Made by a program: the position numbers and the translations under genes | Notes under the pieces: model-generated | What the model was told of the DNA's origin: nothing | Seen by the model: the letters and a program-made list of their open reading frames with translations, nothing else | The model's database searches: none | In this document: one piece after another, positions 34,133 to 41,911 of the stretch | Position numbering within the stretch: the first letter of the stretch is position 1 | How the letters are laid out: each line of letters opens with the position of its first letter | NCBI RefSeq assembly: GCF_013256625.1 | Contig: NZ_CP053908.1 | Location: 3,100,001-3,164,000 of the forward strand | Length of the DNA: 64,000 nucleotides | Source of the DNA: Hymenobacter sp. BRD128 | GTDB lineage: Bacteria > Bacteroidota > Bacteroidia > Cytophagales > Hymenobacteraceae | Reading direction: 5' to 3'

Positions 34133-36703
34133 ATGGCCGTTTCCGCTTCTTCTTCTCCTGCACCCGCGCCGCTGTGGCAGCGGGCCTGGCCGCACGTGCT
34201 GGCCATGTTGTTTTTCGTGGTGCTGGCCGTGGCCTACTTCGCACCCATCGTGTTTGAGCACCAGACGCTGGCGCAGCACGACATCACCCAGTTTCAGGGC
34301 GGCGCGCACGAGACGCAGCAGTGGGCCGCCGAGCACGGCCACGAGCCGCTGTGGACCAACTCCATGTTTTCGGGCATGCCGACGTACCTCATCTCGGTGC
34401 ACTTTCCCGGCGACTTGTTTGTGTACGTGCAAAAGTTTATCGCGCTCGGCCTGCCCGGCGTGGTCAGCAATCTGTTTGTGGCCCTGCTCTGCGGCTACGT
34501 GCTGCTGGTGGCGCTGGGCGTGCGGCCCCTGGTGGCGGTGGCCGGCGCGGTGGCGCTGGGCTTTTCGAGCTACAACCTCGCCATTCTGGCGGCCGGGCAC
34601 AATACCAAGTCGTGGGCGCTGGCCTACGCGCCGCTGGTGCTGGGCGGCCTTCTGCTGGCCATGCGCCAGAATAAGTGGCTGGGGGCCGCGCTCTTCACGC
34701 TGGGCCTCACCATGAACGTGCGTGCCAACCACCCGCAGATTACCTACTATCTGGGCTTGCTGGTGGTGATTTACGGGATTATCGAGCTGGTGGCGGCCAT
34801 CCGGGCCGGGCGGCTACCCGACTTTTTCAGCCGGGTAATTCTGCTAGGGGTGGGCGCGCTACTGGCCGTGGGCGTGAGCTTCGGCCGCCTTTATACCACC
34901 TACGAGTACAGCAAATACAGCAATCGCTCGCCCTCCGAGCTGAAAGCCCTGCCGGCCCAGCCCGGCCAGGCGGCCCCCAGCGCCCGGCAGCAAGACCGCG
35001 ACTACGCCTTCGCCTACAGCTACGGCATCGGCGAAACCATGACCCTGCTGGTGCCCAATTTCTACGGCGGCAGCAGTGCCATGCCGCTGGGCAAGGATTC
35101 GCACATCGCCGCCGCCGGCTTACCCGAAGAATACTTGGCTAGCATGCCCACCTACTGGGGCGACCAAAGCTACGTGGCCGGCCCGGTGTACGTGGGCGTC
35201 ACGGTCTGCTTCCTGTTTGTGCTAGGCCTGTTTGTGGTGGATACCCGCACGCGCTACTGGCTGCTAGCCGGCACGCTGGTGTCGTTTATCCTGGCCTGGG
35301 GCAAAAATTTCGAGACGATTAACAACCTGATTTTCGACTATTTGCCGGGCTACCGCAGCTTCCGCGCCGTGAGCATGGGGCTAGTGATGGCCCAGCTAGC
35401 CATGCCGCTGCTGGCGGCGCTAGCCCTGTCGCGCATCCTGCGGCCCCGTGCGGTAGTAATGCCGACCGGCCCCGCACCGGTGGCCACCGAGCCGCTGCAC
35501 CCGGCCCTCGCCAAGGCGGCCCGCGCGGCAGCGGGCGCACCAGCTGTGGCCGTCGATTCGGCTGATAACCTGGCGCGTACCAAGCAATTGCTCTATGCGG
35601 GCGCCATTACGGCGGGCTTTCTACTGCTAACCTGGGTGGCTAGCCTCAGCTTTGACTACGCCTCGCCGCAGGATGCCAATTTGACCCAAAGCGGCTTCAC
35701 GCCGCAGCTGCTGAGCGCCCTGCGCGCCGACCGCGCCGACCTGCTGCACAACGACATCTGGCGCGGACTGCTCTTTGTGGGCCTCACCCTGGCGGCGCTG
35801 TATTTTTATTTGAAGGGCAAAATCGACGCCCGCATTGCGGCCGTGGCGGTGGCCGCGCTGGTGCTGCTCGACCTCTGGACGGTGGACAAGCGCTACCTGG
35901 GCGAAAAGAATTTCCAGACCGAAACCATTGCCGAGAGCTTTCAGCCCACACCCGCCGACACGCAGATTTTGCAAGATAAAGACCTGAGCTACCGCGTGCT
36001 CAACCTGGGCAACCCCTTTAACGAAGCCCGTACTTCGTACTTCCACAAGAGCATCGGCGGCTACCACGGCGCCAAGCTGCGCCGCTACCAAGACCTCATC
36101 GAGCGCCAGATTTCGCAGAATAATACCGGCGTGCTCAACATGCTGAACACGCGCTACGTGCTAGTGCCGCCCCAGAAGCAGGGCGAAACCGAGCAGGTAC
36201 AGCGCAACCCCGGCGCGCTGGGCAACGCCTGGTTTGTGCACGAACTGAAAGCCGTGGCTAGCCCCGACGCCGAAATGGCGGCGCTGAATACGCTCAACGC
36301 CAAGCAGGTAGCCGTGGTGGACACCAAGAAATTTCCCGATGTGAAGCCGGCCGTGTACGCCGACTCGTCGGCCACCATCGCCCTCACCAGCTATGCGCCC
36401 GACGCCCTCACCTACCGCTATTCGGCAGCCCAGCCGGGCACAGTCGTGTTCTCCGAAGTGTACTATGCCGATGGCTGGCAGGCTTTTCTGGACGGTAAGC
36501 CGGTGCCGCACTTCCGCGCCGACTGGGTGCTACGGGCCATGCAGGTGCCGGCCGGCAGCCACGAAATCAAGTTCGTGTTTGAGCCCAAAGAATATAAGAT
36601 TGGCAACACGGTATCGCTGCTTTCGAGCATCGGCGTGCTGCTGGCCGTGGGTGCGGCGGGCGTGTTTGGCCGGCGTCGTCGCCGGGCCGGCGAGGTGGCC
36701 TAG
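34133..36703 (+). CDS. YfhO family multi-pass membrane protein
   Basis: 856 residues with about a dozen membrane segments, beginning WPHVLAMLFFVVLAVAYFAPIVF. YfhO-family marks: QHDITQFQGGAHETQQW, WTNSMFSGMPTYLIS, LGFSSYNLAILAAGHNTKSWALAYAPLVL, NHPQITYYLGLLVVIYG, DYLPGYRSFRAVSMG, and a long soluble C-terminal part with YHGAKLRRYQDLIE and a final VYYADGWQAFLDGKPV...VPAGSHEIKFVFEPK beta domain. The family is linked to glycosylation of lipoteichoic acids or other cell-surface glycans in Firmicutes; in Bacteroidota its role is not established. The 3' end is followed by an inverted-repeat element. Confidence 0.9.
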   Translation: MAVSASSSPAPAPLWQRAWPHVLAMLFFVVLAVAYFAPIVFEHQTLAQHDITQFQGGAHETQQWAAEHGHEPLWTNSMFSGMPTYLISVHFPGDLFVYVQKFIALGLPGVVSNLFVALLCGYVLLVALGVRPLVAVAGAVALGFSSYNLAILAAGHNTKSWALAYAPLVLGGLLLAMRQNKWLGAALFTLGLTMNVRANHPQITYYLGLLVVIYGIIELVAAIRAGRLPDFFSRVILLGVGALLAVGVSFGRLYTTYEYSKYSNRSPSELKALPAQPGQAAPSARQQDRDYAFAYSYGIGETMTLLVPNFYGGSSAMPLGKDSHIAAAGLPEEYLASMPTYWGDQSYVAGPVYVGVTVCFLFVLGLFVVDTRTRYWLLAGTLVSFILAWGKNFETINNLIFDYLPGYRSFRAVSMGLVMAQLAMPLLAALALSRILRPRAVVMPTGPAPVATEPLHPALAKAARAAAGAPAVAVDSADNLARTKQLLYAGAITAGFLLLTWVASLSFDYASPQDANLTQSGFTPQLLSALRADRADLLHNDIWRGLLFVGLTLAALYFYLKGKIDARIAAVAVAALVLLDLWTVDKRYLGEKNFQTETIAESFQPTPADTQILQDKDLSYRVLNLGNPFNEARTSYFHKSIGGYHGAKLRRYQDLIERQISQNNTGVLNMLNTRYVLVPPQKQGETEQVQRNPGALGNAWFVHELKAVASPDAEMAALNTLNAKQVAVVDTKKFPDVKPAVYADSSATIALTSYAPDALTYRYSAAQPGTVVFSEVYYADGWQAFLDGKPVPHFRADWVLRAMQVPAGSHEIKFVFEPKEYKIGNTVSLLSSIGVLLAVGAAGVFGRRRRRAGEVA

Positions 36704-36724
36704 CCGCGATTACCAATCTTGTAA

Positions 36725-36831
36725 CTGTTATTGCGGGCGCAACCCGTCATCCTATCTTTTCTTTGCAGAAGTATATTGGCGGAGGCCTGGCAGAACAGCC
36801 GTGCTTCACGGCGTTGTGCCCGCAATGACAG
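36725..36831. repeat. inverted-repeat element spanning the 5' end of the deaminase gene
   Basis: Left arm 36725-36743 and right arm 36813-36831 are near-perfect complements: core ATTGCGGGCGCAAC against GTTGTGCCCGCAAT (one mismatch), extended outward by CTGT/ACAG. The core resembles the GTCATTGCGRGC type of dispersed repeat. The right arm contains the ATG (36825) of the downstream gene. Confidence 0.65.
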
Positions 36832-37727
36832 ACGACTTCTACTTGCTGCAACCCATTCCTCACCCGAGCGCCGAGCGGCGGGGCGTGCGCCTGCTGCTCT
36901 GGCGCGACGACCTGGTGAACCCCGCCCTGCCCGGCAATAAGGCGCGCAAGCTCAAGTATAATCTGCGTCAGGCCTGGGCCGATGGCCACACCCGCCTGCT
37001 CACCTTCGGCGGGGCCTATTCCAACCACCTGGCCGCCGTGGCCGCCGCCGGCCGGCACTACCACTTCGAAACCATTGGCCTGGTGCGCGGCGAGGAGCAC
37101 CTGCCCCTCAACCCCACCCTGGCCCGCTGCGTGGCCGATGGCATGGCGCTGCACTACCTCGACCGCGCCACCTACCGCCAGCGCGCCGAGCCCGCCTTTC
37201 TGGCCGCGCTGCGCCGGCAGTTTGGCCCCGTGTACCTGCTGCCCGAAGGCGGCACCAACGCGCTGGCCCTGCCCGGCGTGGCCGAGCTCATCGGCGAGCT
37301 GCGCCTGCACACCGACTTCGACGCCATAGCCGTAGCGGCCGGCACCGGCGGCACCCTGGCCGGCCTGGTGCTGGGCCTGACTGAGGCCGACTACCCGGCC
37401 CGCGCAATCGGCGTAGCAGCGCTTAAAGGAGCTGATTTTCTGCGCACTGAGGTAGAGGCGCTGTTAGCCACCGCCGGCGCGGCCGGGGCTAGCTATGAGT
37501 TGCACACCGACTATCACTTTGGCGGCTATGCCAAGCTGCCCGCCGAGTTGCGGACGTTCATTCAGCAGTTTGAGGCTGATTATGGCGTGCTGCTCGACCC
37601 GATTTATACCGGCAAGCTGCTATTTGGCGTGCTCGACCTCATCGAGCAAGGGCATTTCGCGCCGGGCAGCACCGTAGTGGCCGTGCACACCGGCGGCCTG
37701 CAAGCCTGGGCGGGGTTTTCGCAGTGA
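36825..37727 (+). CDS. PLP-dependent 1-aminocyclopropane-1-carboxylate deaminase / D-cysteine desulfhydrase family
   Basis: 300 residues. Fold-type II PLP enzyme: the PLP lysine is in LPGNKARKLKYNL, followed by FGGAYSNHLAAVAAA (binding of the substrate carboxylate), LPEGGTNALALPGV, AAGTGGTLAGLVLG (phosphate-binding glycine loop) and VAVHTGGLQAWAGF at the C-terminus. The family deaminates ACC or desulfhydrates D-cysteine; which of the two is not clear. The ATG lies inside the right arm of the element 36725-36831; a long frame upstream overlaps the YfhO gene and is rejected. Stop is 4 bases from the convergent gene's stop. Confidence 0.85.
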   Translation: MTDDFYLLQPIPHPSAERRGVRLLLWRDDLVNPALPGNKARKLKYNLRQAWADGHTRLLTFGGAYSNHLAAVAAAGRHYHFETIGLVRGEEHLPLNPTLARCVADGMALHYLDRATYRQRAEPAFLAALRRQFGPVYLLPEGGTNALALPGVAELIGELRLHTDFDAIAVAAGTGGTLAGLVLGLTEADYPARAIGVAALKGADFLRTEVEALLATAGAAGASYELHTDYHFGGYAKLPAELRTFIQQFEADYGVLLDPIYTGKLLFGVLDLIEQGHFAPGSTVVAVHTGGLQAWAGFSQ

Positions 37728-37731
37728 GCAG

Positions 37732-38961
37732 TTAGCGATTAACAATTTTAGCAATGGCCTCCTGTTCTGCTGATAACTGTAAGGCTGCCAGCGCAAACAC
37801 GAACGGCAGCACCGGCGCCAGGAAGCGCACGTCGTAGTCATCGACGGTGAGCATAACCACGGTGGCTTGCAGCAGCGGCACGCCGGCCAGAAACGCCCGG
37901 CCCGGCAGCCACACCGAGGCTAGCCGGGTGCCGCGCACCGCCAGGTAGTAGAGCGGCCACAGCACCAGCACACTCAGCAGCTTGTGGCCCAGCGAGTAAT
38001 AGGGCTTAATGCTGCTGAAAAAGACGAGCAGCTTGCCCAGCATCAGCTTGGCCAGAAAGCCAGGGTTGTGAGCGGCGAAGTAAAGTACCCGCGACATTTG
38101 GCCGATGCCGGCGGGCGGCAGCACCAGCGGCGCGCTCGGGTGCACGGCCCACACCGGCGTGGCAAACATCAGCTCGCCGCGCAGGTAGGTTTCAACGATA
38201 AAGAAGCTGACCAGCTGATGATTGAGCCACCACACGGCCAGCGGCGAAGCCAGCACCGCGCCACCCACGGCCAGCCAAAATACGCGGCGCCTTCGGGCAT
38301 AGAGCGTGGCTAGCCCCGCCAGCCCTACTGCGCCCGCCACCACGAAGCCGTTGGGCCGCACCAGCGCCGTGAGTAGTAGCAGACTTATCAGCGTTACCCA
38401 GGCTAGCCAGCCGCCATCACGCGTTTTGACCAAAGCCCAAAACGAGAGCACTGACAGACTGATAAACAGCGACTCAGTAAGCAAATAGCAATTGAACTGC
38501 TGCACATCGGGCCAGCCCACAAACAGCCCCACCGCCAGCGCCGCCGCGCCGCGCCGCCCGCCTGCCAGCCGCCGCACAGCGCTGTAGAGCGCCAGCGCCG
38601 CTAGCCCCGAAATAGCTAGCTGCCCCAGCACAATGCCCCACCAGCCGGCGTGCAGCCGCAGCCACACGCTCTGAAACCACGGGTAGAGGATATAGCGCTG
38701 GTTGTGCTCGTACTGAAAATTATCCAGGCCGTTGTTGGCAAAGGTGGCGGGCGCCGTGCCCGGCTCGATTTTGTAGTAGCCGTGCTCGGCCAGGTTGGCG
38801 GCGTAGCCCAGGTAGCGGGCGCTGTCGTTGGCGTAGTGCGGGCCGTGGTATTTTAGCAGATAAGCAGCCTGCACCAGCAGCCACAGCCCTGGCAGCAGCC
38901 AGCCGTGGTAGCGCCAAAGGCGGCGGACCGGTAACGAAACGAAAGCAGGAAGCGCGGGCAT
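37732..38961 (-). CDS. multi-pass membrane protein, GT-C-like (glycosyltransferase-39 type)
   Basis: 409 residues, about ten membrane segments. The first extracytoplasmic loop has YANDSARYLGYAANLAEHGYY, with an Asp in the position of the metal/catalytic Asp of GT-C enzymes, and the following part carries YLLTESLFISLSVLSFWAL, the LTE motif common in Bacteroidota ArnT/GT39-like proteins. So it probably transfers a sugar from a polyprenyl carrier (inference). The last residues (AIAKIVNR) are encoded by an AT-rich patch reminiscent of intergenic repeats. Only 4 bases from the convergent deaminase stop. Confidence 0.65.
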   Translation of the reverse strand: MPALPAFVSLPVRRLWRYHGWLLPGLWLLVQAAYLLKYHGPHYANDSARYLGYAANLAEHGYYKIEPGTAPATFANNGLDNFQYEHNQRYILYPWFQSVWLRLHAGWWGIVLGQLAISGLAALALYSAVRRLAGGRRGAAALAVGLFVGWPDVQQFNCYLLTESLFISLSVLSFWALVKTRDGGWLAWVTLISLLLLTALVRPNGFVVAGAVGLAGLATLYARRRRVFWLAVGGAVLASPLAVWWLNHQLVSFFIVETYLRGELMFATPVWAVHPSAPLVLPPAGIGQMSRVLYFAAHNPGFLAKLMLGKLLVFFSSIKPYYSLGHKLLSVLVLWPLYYLAVRGTRLASVWLPGRAFLAGVPLLQATVVMLTVDDYDVRFLAPVLPFVFALAALQLSAEQEAIAKIVNR

Positions 38962-39064
38962 CGGTTGCCAAAGCTACGTATTGCCAACCTCAGGGCCGGG
39001 TTTGGGGTATTATTGGGTGAACCTCACAATTTGGCTGGCGCTGGCTAGCCCCTTGCTGCCCGCT

Positions 39065-39700
39065 ATGCTGCCTCGCCTTATTCGCCGCCTCGTTCCGTTG
39101 CTTATTCTCGTGGCGCTGGGCGTGTTTTTGTGGCGCAAAATCGGCGCTACGCTGGCTAGCCTCAACCCGCTGGCCGCCCGCGAGCCGCTGGTGACGGTGA
39201 CGCACAACACGGTGCTCACGCAAGTCGAAGCCCTGGGCAAGCTGGAGCTGGTGCGCTACCGCTTCAAAGACGTAGTGGAGTACAAGCGCTCGGCCAAATA
39301 CCCGTTTTTACCCGATGCCAAGGCGGCCCTTATCGTGGGCGGCGAGGCCGTGGGCTGCCTCGATTTGCGCAAAATCCGCCCCCAGGACGTAGTGCTTGAG
39401 GGCGACTCAGTAGTGCGCATCACCTTACCCGACCCCGAGCTGTGTACTTTCCAGGTCAATCACAACGAAAGCCGCGTATTCAGCACCCAGAACGGCTTTT
39501 TTGACGACGCCGGCCTCGTCGATGAGGCCTATCGCTACGCCGAGGCCCAGGTGCGCCGCTCGGCGCTGCAAAGCGGCATCCTGGCCGAAACCCAGCGCAA
39601 TGCGCAGCAGATTCTGGCACCCATGCTGCACACGCTCACTGGGCGGCGCGTTATTATTGGCCAGCGCCTGGTGGCGCCGGGGCCGGGGCGCAAGCTGTAG
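39065..39700 (+). CDS. DUF4230 family protein
   Basis: 211 residues from the ATG at 39065; a TTG at 38981 would add 28 residues. One N-terminal membrane segment (LVPLLILVALGVFLW), then the DUF4230 domain: LTQVEALGKLELVRYRFKDVVEYKR, DAKAALIVGGEAVGCLDLRKI, VRITLPDPELCTFQVNHNES and a helical end RRSALQSGILAETQRNAQQIL...LTGRRVIIG. Probably anchored in the inner membrane, facing the periplasm. The role is unknown. A strong bidirectional terminator follows. Confidence 0.85.
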   Translation: MLPRLIRRLVPLLILVALGVFLWRKIGATLASLNPLAAREPLVTVTHNTVLTQVEALGKLELVRYRFKDVVEYKRSAKYPFLPDAKAALIVGGEAVGCLDLRKIRPQDVVLEGDSVVRITLPDPELCTFQVNHNESRVFSTQNGFFDDAGLVDEAYRYAEAQVRRSALQSGILAETQRNAQQILAPMLHTLTGRRVIIGQRLVAPGPGRKL

Positions 39701-39719
39701 CCACCGCCGATTAGCCAAT

Positions 39720-39766
39720 AAAAAAGCACCTCGTGCTGCAACTAGTGCAGCACGAGGTGCTTTTTT
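39720..39766. terminator. bidirectional terminator, 21-bp perfect stem
   Basis: AAAAAAGCACCTCGTGCTGCA and its exact complement with the 5-base loop ACTAG, flanked by A and T runs; it serves the convergent DUF4230 gene and the 39792 gene. Confidence 0.92.
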
Positions 39767-39791
39767 CTTTCTAAGCTGCTGAACAGCTTGA

Positions 39792-40154
39792 TTAAGCCGC
39801 CCGGAAACCCGTGGCCTGCCGGATGCTGCGCTCGTTGCCGCTGGCCGGGTCGGTATAGCTGTGGTCGCTCACTTCCACTGATAGGTGCTTGCCAATCAGC
39901 TGCTTGGTGTCGAGGTCTTTGCCCTCCTGGGGTTTGATGCCCACGGCCGAATACAGCGAGAGAATAATGGGGTGGCCGGCCGGCGAGTTATAAAAACGCT
40001 GGGTCACGTAGCCGTCCTCGCTTTCCATGTGCGCGGCAAAAAACGGCACGTTCTGGTGCTCGCTGGTACCCTCCTCAATGCTGGTGATGGTAACGGTGTG
40101 GCGGCCATCGGGCAGGAAACCTTTGGCCTCGCCTTTCTCAACTGCAATTTTCAT
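39792..40154 (-). CDS. hypothetical protein, DUF669-like
   Basis: 120 residues, no signal or membrane segment. The layout (MKIAVEKGEAKGFLPDGRHT, VTITSIEEGTSEHQNVPFFA, then GKDLDTKQLIGKHLSVEVS and a C-terminal SGNERSIRQATGFR) resembles DUF669-type proteins, which are often found in phages beside recombination genes; the match is by eye and weak. It could be a small OB-like single-strand nucleic-acid protein. It lies 67 bases downstream of recX on the same strand, which would suit a recombination link, but no phage genes are near. Confidence 0.5.
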   Translation of the reverse strand: MKIAVEKGEAKGFLPDGRHTVTITSIEEGTSEHQNVPFFAAHMESEDGYVTQRFYNSPAGHPIILSLYSAVGIKPQEGKDLDTKQLIGKHLSVEVSDHSYTDPASGNERSIRQATGFRAA

Positions 40155-40221
40155 GATGTCAAAAGCTAGATGCTATTTTTGGTAGTACTAACGTAGTTGA
40201 CAAACAGAAGTTGCCGCCTGG

Positions 40222-40719
40222 CTAGCTTTCCTCATCGGCCAGCTCGCCCAGCGCCTCCTGTATCAGGTCCGACTCGTAACCTTTTTGGGTGAGGTAGGCC
40301 ATGAGCTTCATCTTGCGCTTCATGGGGTGGGTTTCCTTTTCGCGGGCGGCGCGCTGGCCTAGTAGCTGCTTCAGCTTATCGTAGTATTCGTCGCCGTCGA
40401 GCTCCTTGAGGCCACTCTTGATGCAATACTCGCTCAGGCCTTTGGCCTTCATTTCGAGCTTGATGCGGCGGCGGCCCCAGCCGTTGGTGCGGTGCTTGCC
40501 GCGAGCGTAGGCCTGGGCGTAGCGCTCCTCATCGAGCAGCTTTTCGCGGCTCAGGCGGATGATGATTTCGCCGGCTTCGTCTTCGTCGAGGCCGTAGCTT
40601 TTGAGCTTTTCCTCCACCTCGCGCTGGGTGCGCTCCTGGTAGGCGCAGTAGGCGGCTATTTTGGGCAGCGCCTCGCCGGGCGTGTAGGTTTTGGGAGCTT
40701 TGTCGGGGTTCTTAAACAT
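40222..40719 (-). CDS. recX: RecX-family regulatory protein
   Basis: 165 residues from the ATG at 40719. RecX binds RecA filaments and modulates recombination. Three three-helix repeats are visible: AAYCAYQERTQREVEEKLKS, IIIRLSREKLLDEERYAQAY followed by GWGRRRIKLEMKAKGLSE, and MKRKMKLMAYLTQKGYESDL with LIQEALGEL. The longer frame to 41022 overlaps the divergent EamA gene and is rejected. recA is not in the window. Confidence 0.92.
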   Translation of the reverse strand: MFKNPDKAPKTYTPGEALPKIAAYCAYQERTQREVEEKLKSYGLDEDEAGEIIIRLSREKLLDEERYAQAYARGKHRTNGWGRRRIKLEMKAKGLSEYCIKSGLKELDGDEYYDKLKQLLGQRAAREKETHPMKRKMKLMAYLTQKGYESDLIQEALGELADEES

Positions 40720-40723
40720 AGCG

Positions 40724-40731
40724 CAAAGGTG
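40724..40731 (-). promoter_or_regulatory. candidate -7 box (CACCTTTG) of recX, 4 bases from start
   Basis: ACCTTTG with one mismatch to TAnnTTTG, four bases before the ATG at 40719. If used, the mRNA is leaderless. In the same gap, on the plus strand, TGCTTTTG (40845-40852) lies 5 bases before the EamA ATG. Confidence 0.4.
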
Positions 40732-40857
40732 GGGCCACCGCAAAATACGGGAACGAAGCGGCCGCTGGCTCGTTGTAGAGCCGGGCCGCCCGACTTCCCA
40801 ACCACCGGCCGTGGCCAAATGTGCCGCCACCAGGGGCGCGCCGCTGCTTTTGCCCCT

Positions 40858-41712
40858 ATGCGCGTTTCGCCCGGAATTCTCTTCATGCTGGCCTCCACGG
40901 CGCTGCTGGCCGTCGTCAACGTGGCCGTGAAGAAGCTCGACGGCATGCCCACCGCCGAAATCATTTTCGCCCGCTGCTTTATCTCGCTCACCCTCACCAT
41001 CATTCAGCTGCGGCGCACCCACACGCCGGTGTGGGGGCCACCCGAGGCGCGCGGTAATTTGTGGGCCAGGGGCATCTTCGGCGCTGGCTCCATCATCGGC
41101 GGCTTTCTGGCCCTGAAGGCGCTACCCATTGGCGGGGCCGTCACGCTCAGCTACCTGGCGCCGGTGGTGACGGCGGTGGCCGCCATCGGGCTGGTAGGCG
41201 AGCCGCTAAAGCCCTGGCAATGGCTTTTTTATGGGCTAGCGGTGGCGGGCGTACTGCTGGCCAAGGGCACGGCCGGCCTACTCTCGGCCGGAGTACTGAT
41301 TGGCGTGGGCGCGGCGGTAGCGTCGGGCCTGAGCAGCGTGTTTCTGCGGCGGGTAGGTGATAAAGTCGCGCCGCTGGTGCCGGTGTTCTACTTCAATCTG
41401 GTGCCGCTGGCCATCGCGGCGGGCTGGATGCTATTTGACCTGCAACTGCCCCACGGCACCGACTGGGCCTGGCTGGCCCTGGCCGGCGTGTTTACGCACG
41501 TGGCCCTGTGGTGCGTCACGCAGGCTTTCCGAAAAAAGCAGGCCAACTTCGTAGCGGCCCTCGATTACCTGGGCCTTCTCTACGCTACCGCACTGGGCTA
41601 CTTCATTTTTGGCGATAATATCAAGCCTGCGGTGTATCCCGGCATTGGCCTTATTCTGCTAGGGGTACTGCTCAATGCCTGGTATACGAGCCGGCAGGCA
41701 AAACGGGCCTAG
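40858..41712 (+). CDS. EamA/DMT superfamily transporter
   Basis: 284 residues, ten predicted membrane segments in two EamA repeats. Start MRVSPGILFMLASTALLAVVNV; first repeat ends GGFLALKALPIGGAVTLSYLAPVVTAVAA with LGEP-like LVGEPLKPWQW; second repeat has the same order with LGLLYATALGYFIFGD. Transports small metabolites across the inner membrane; substrate unknown. I chose the ATG at 40858, because the frame's longer version overlaps recX. The stop codon is part of a terminator stem. Confidence 0.9.
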   Translation: MRVSPGILFMLASTALLAVVNVAVKKLDGMPTAEIIFARCFISLTLTIIQLRRTHTPVWGPPEARGNLWARGIFGAGSIIGGFLALKALPIGGAVTLSYLAPVVTAVAAIGLVGEPLKPWQWLFYGLAVAGVLLAKGTAGLLSAGVLIGVGAAVASGLSSVFLRRVGDKVAPLVPVFYFNLVPLAIAAGWMLFDLQLPHGTDWAWLALAGVFTHVALWCVTQAFRKKQANFVAALDYLGLLYATALGYFIFGDNIKPAVYPGIGLILLGVLLNAWYTSRQAKRA

Positions 41713-41734
41713 CGGGGTGTGCCAGGCCCGTTTT
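41700..41734 (+). terminator. terminator overlapping the EamA stop codon
   Basis: Stem AAAACGGGCCT (41700-41710) and AGGCCCGTTTT (41724-41734) with 13-base loop; the TAG stop begins at the last stem base. Followed by T. Confidence 0.75.
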
Positions 41735-41876
41735 TCAAGTATTTCGTTACGTAGCGCGTCATGCTAAGCTCCTCCTGGCATGACCATACTTTTTTTACCG
41801 GCCGCGACGGCGCAGCTGTTTTCGTGCCCGGCAGCCAACCTTCTCGCCCGCCCGAGCTTCTAGCTAGCGGCCGGCC

Positions 41877-41884
41877 TATCTTGC
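41877..41884 (+). promoter_or_regulatory. candidate -7 box (TATCTTGC) for the 41912 gene
   Basis: TAnCTTGC variant, 27 bases before the ATG at 41912; no clear -33. Confidence 0.3.
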
Positions 41885-41911
41885 TGCCTATCATTGGAAG
41901 TACGCTTACTT

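Noticed and set aside
36393..36824. Upstream extension of the deaminase gene into the YfhO gene
   Set aside because: The extra residues are an out-of-frame translation of YfhO and of the repeat; the family N-terminus begins at 36825.
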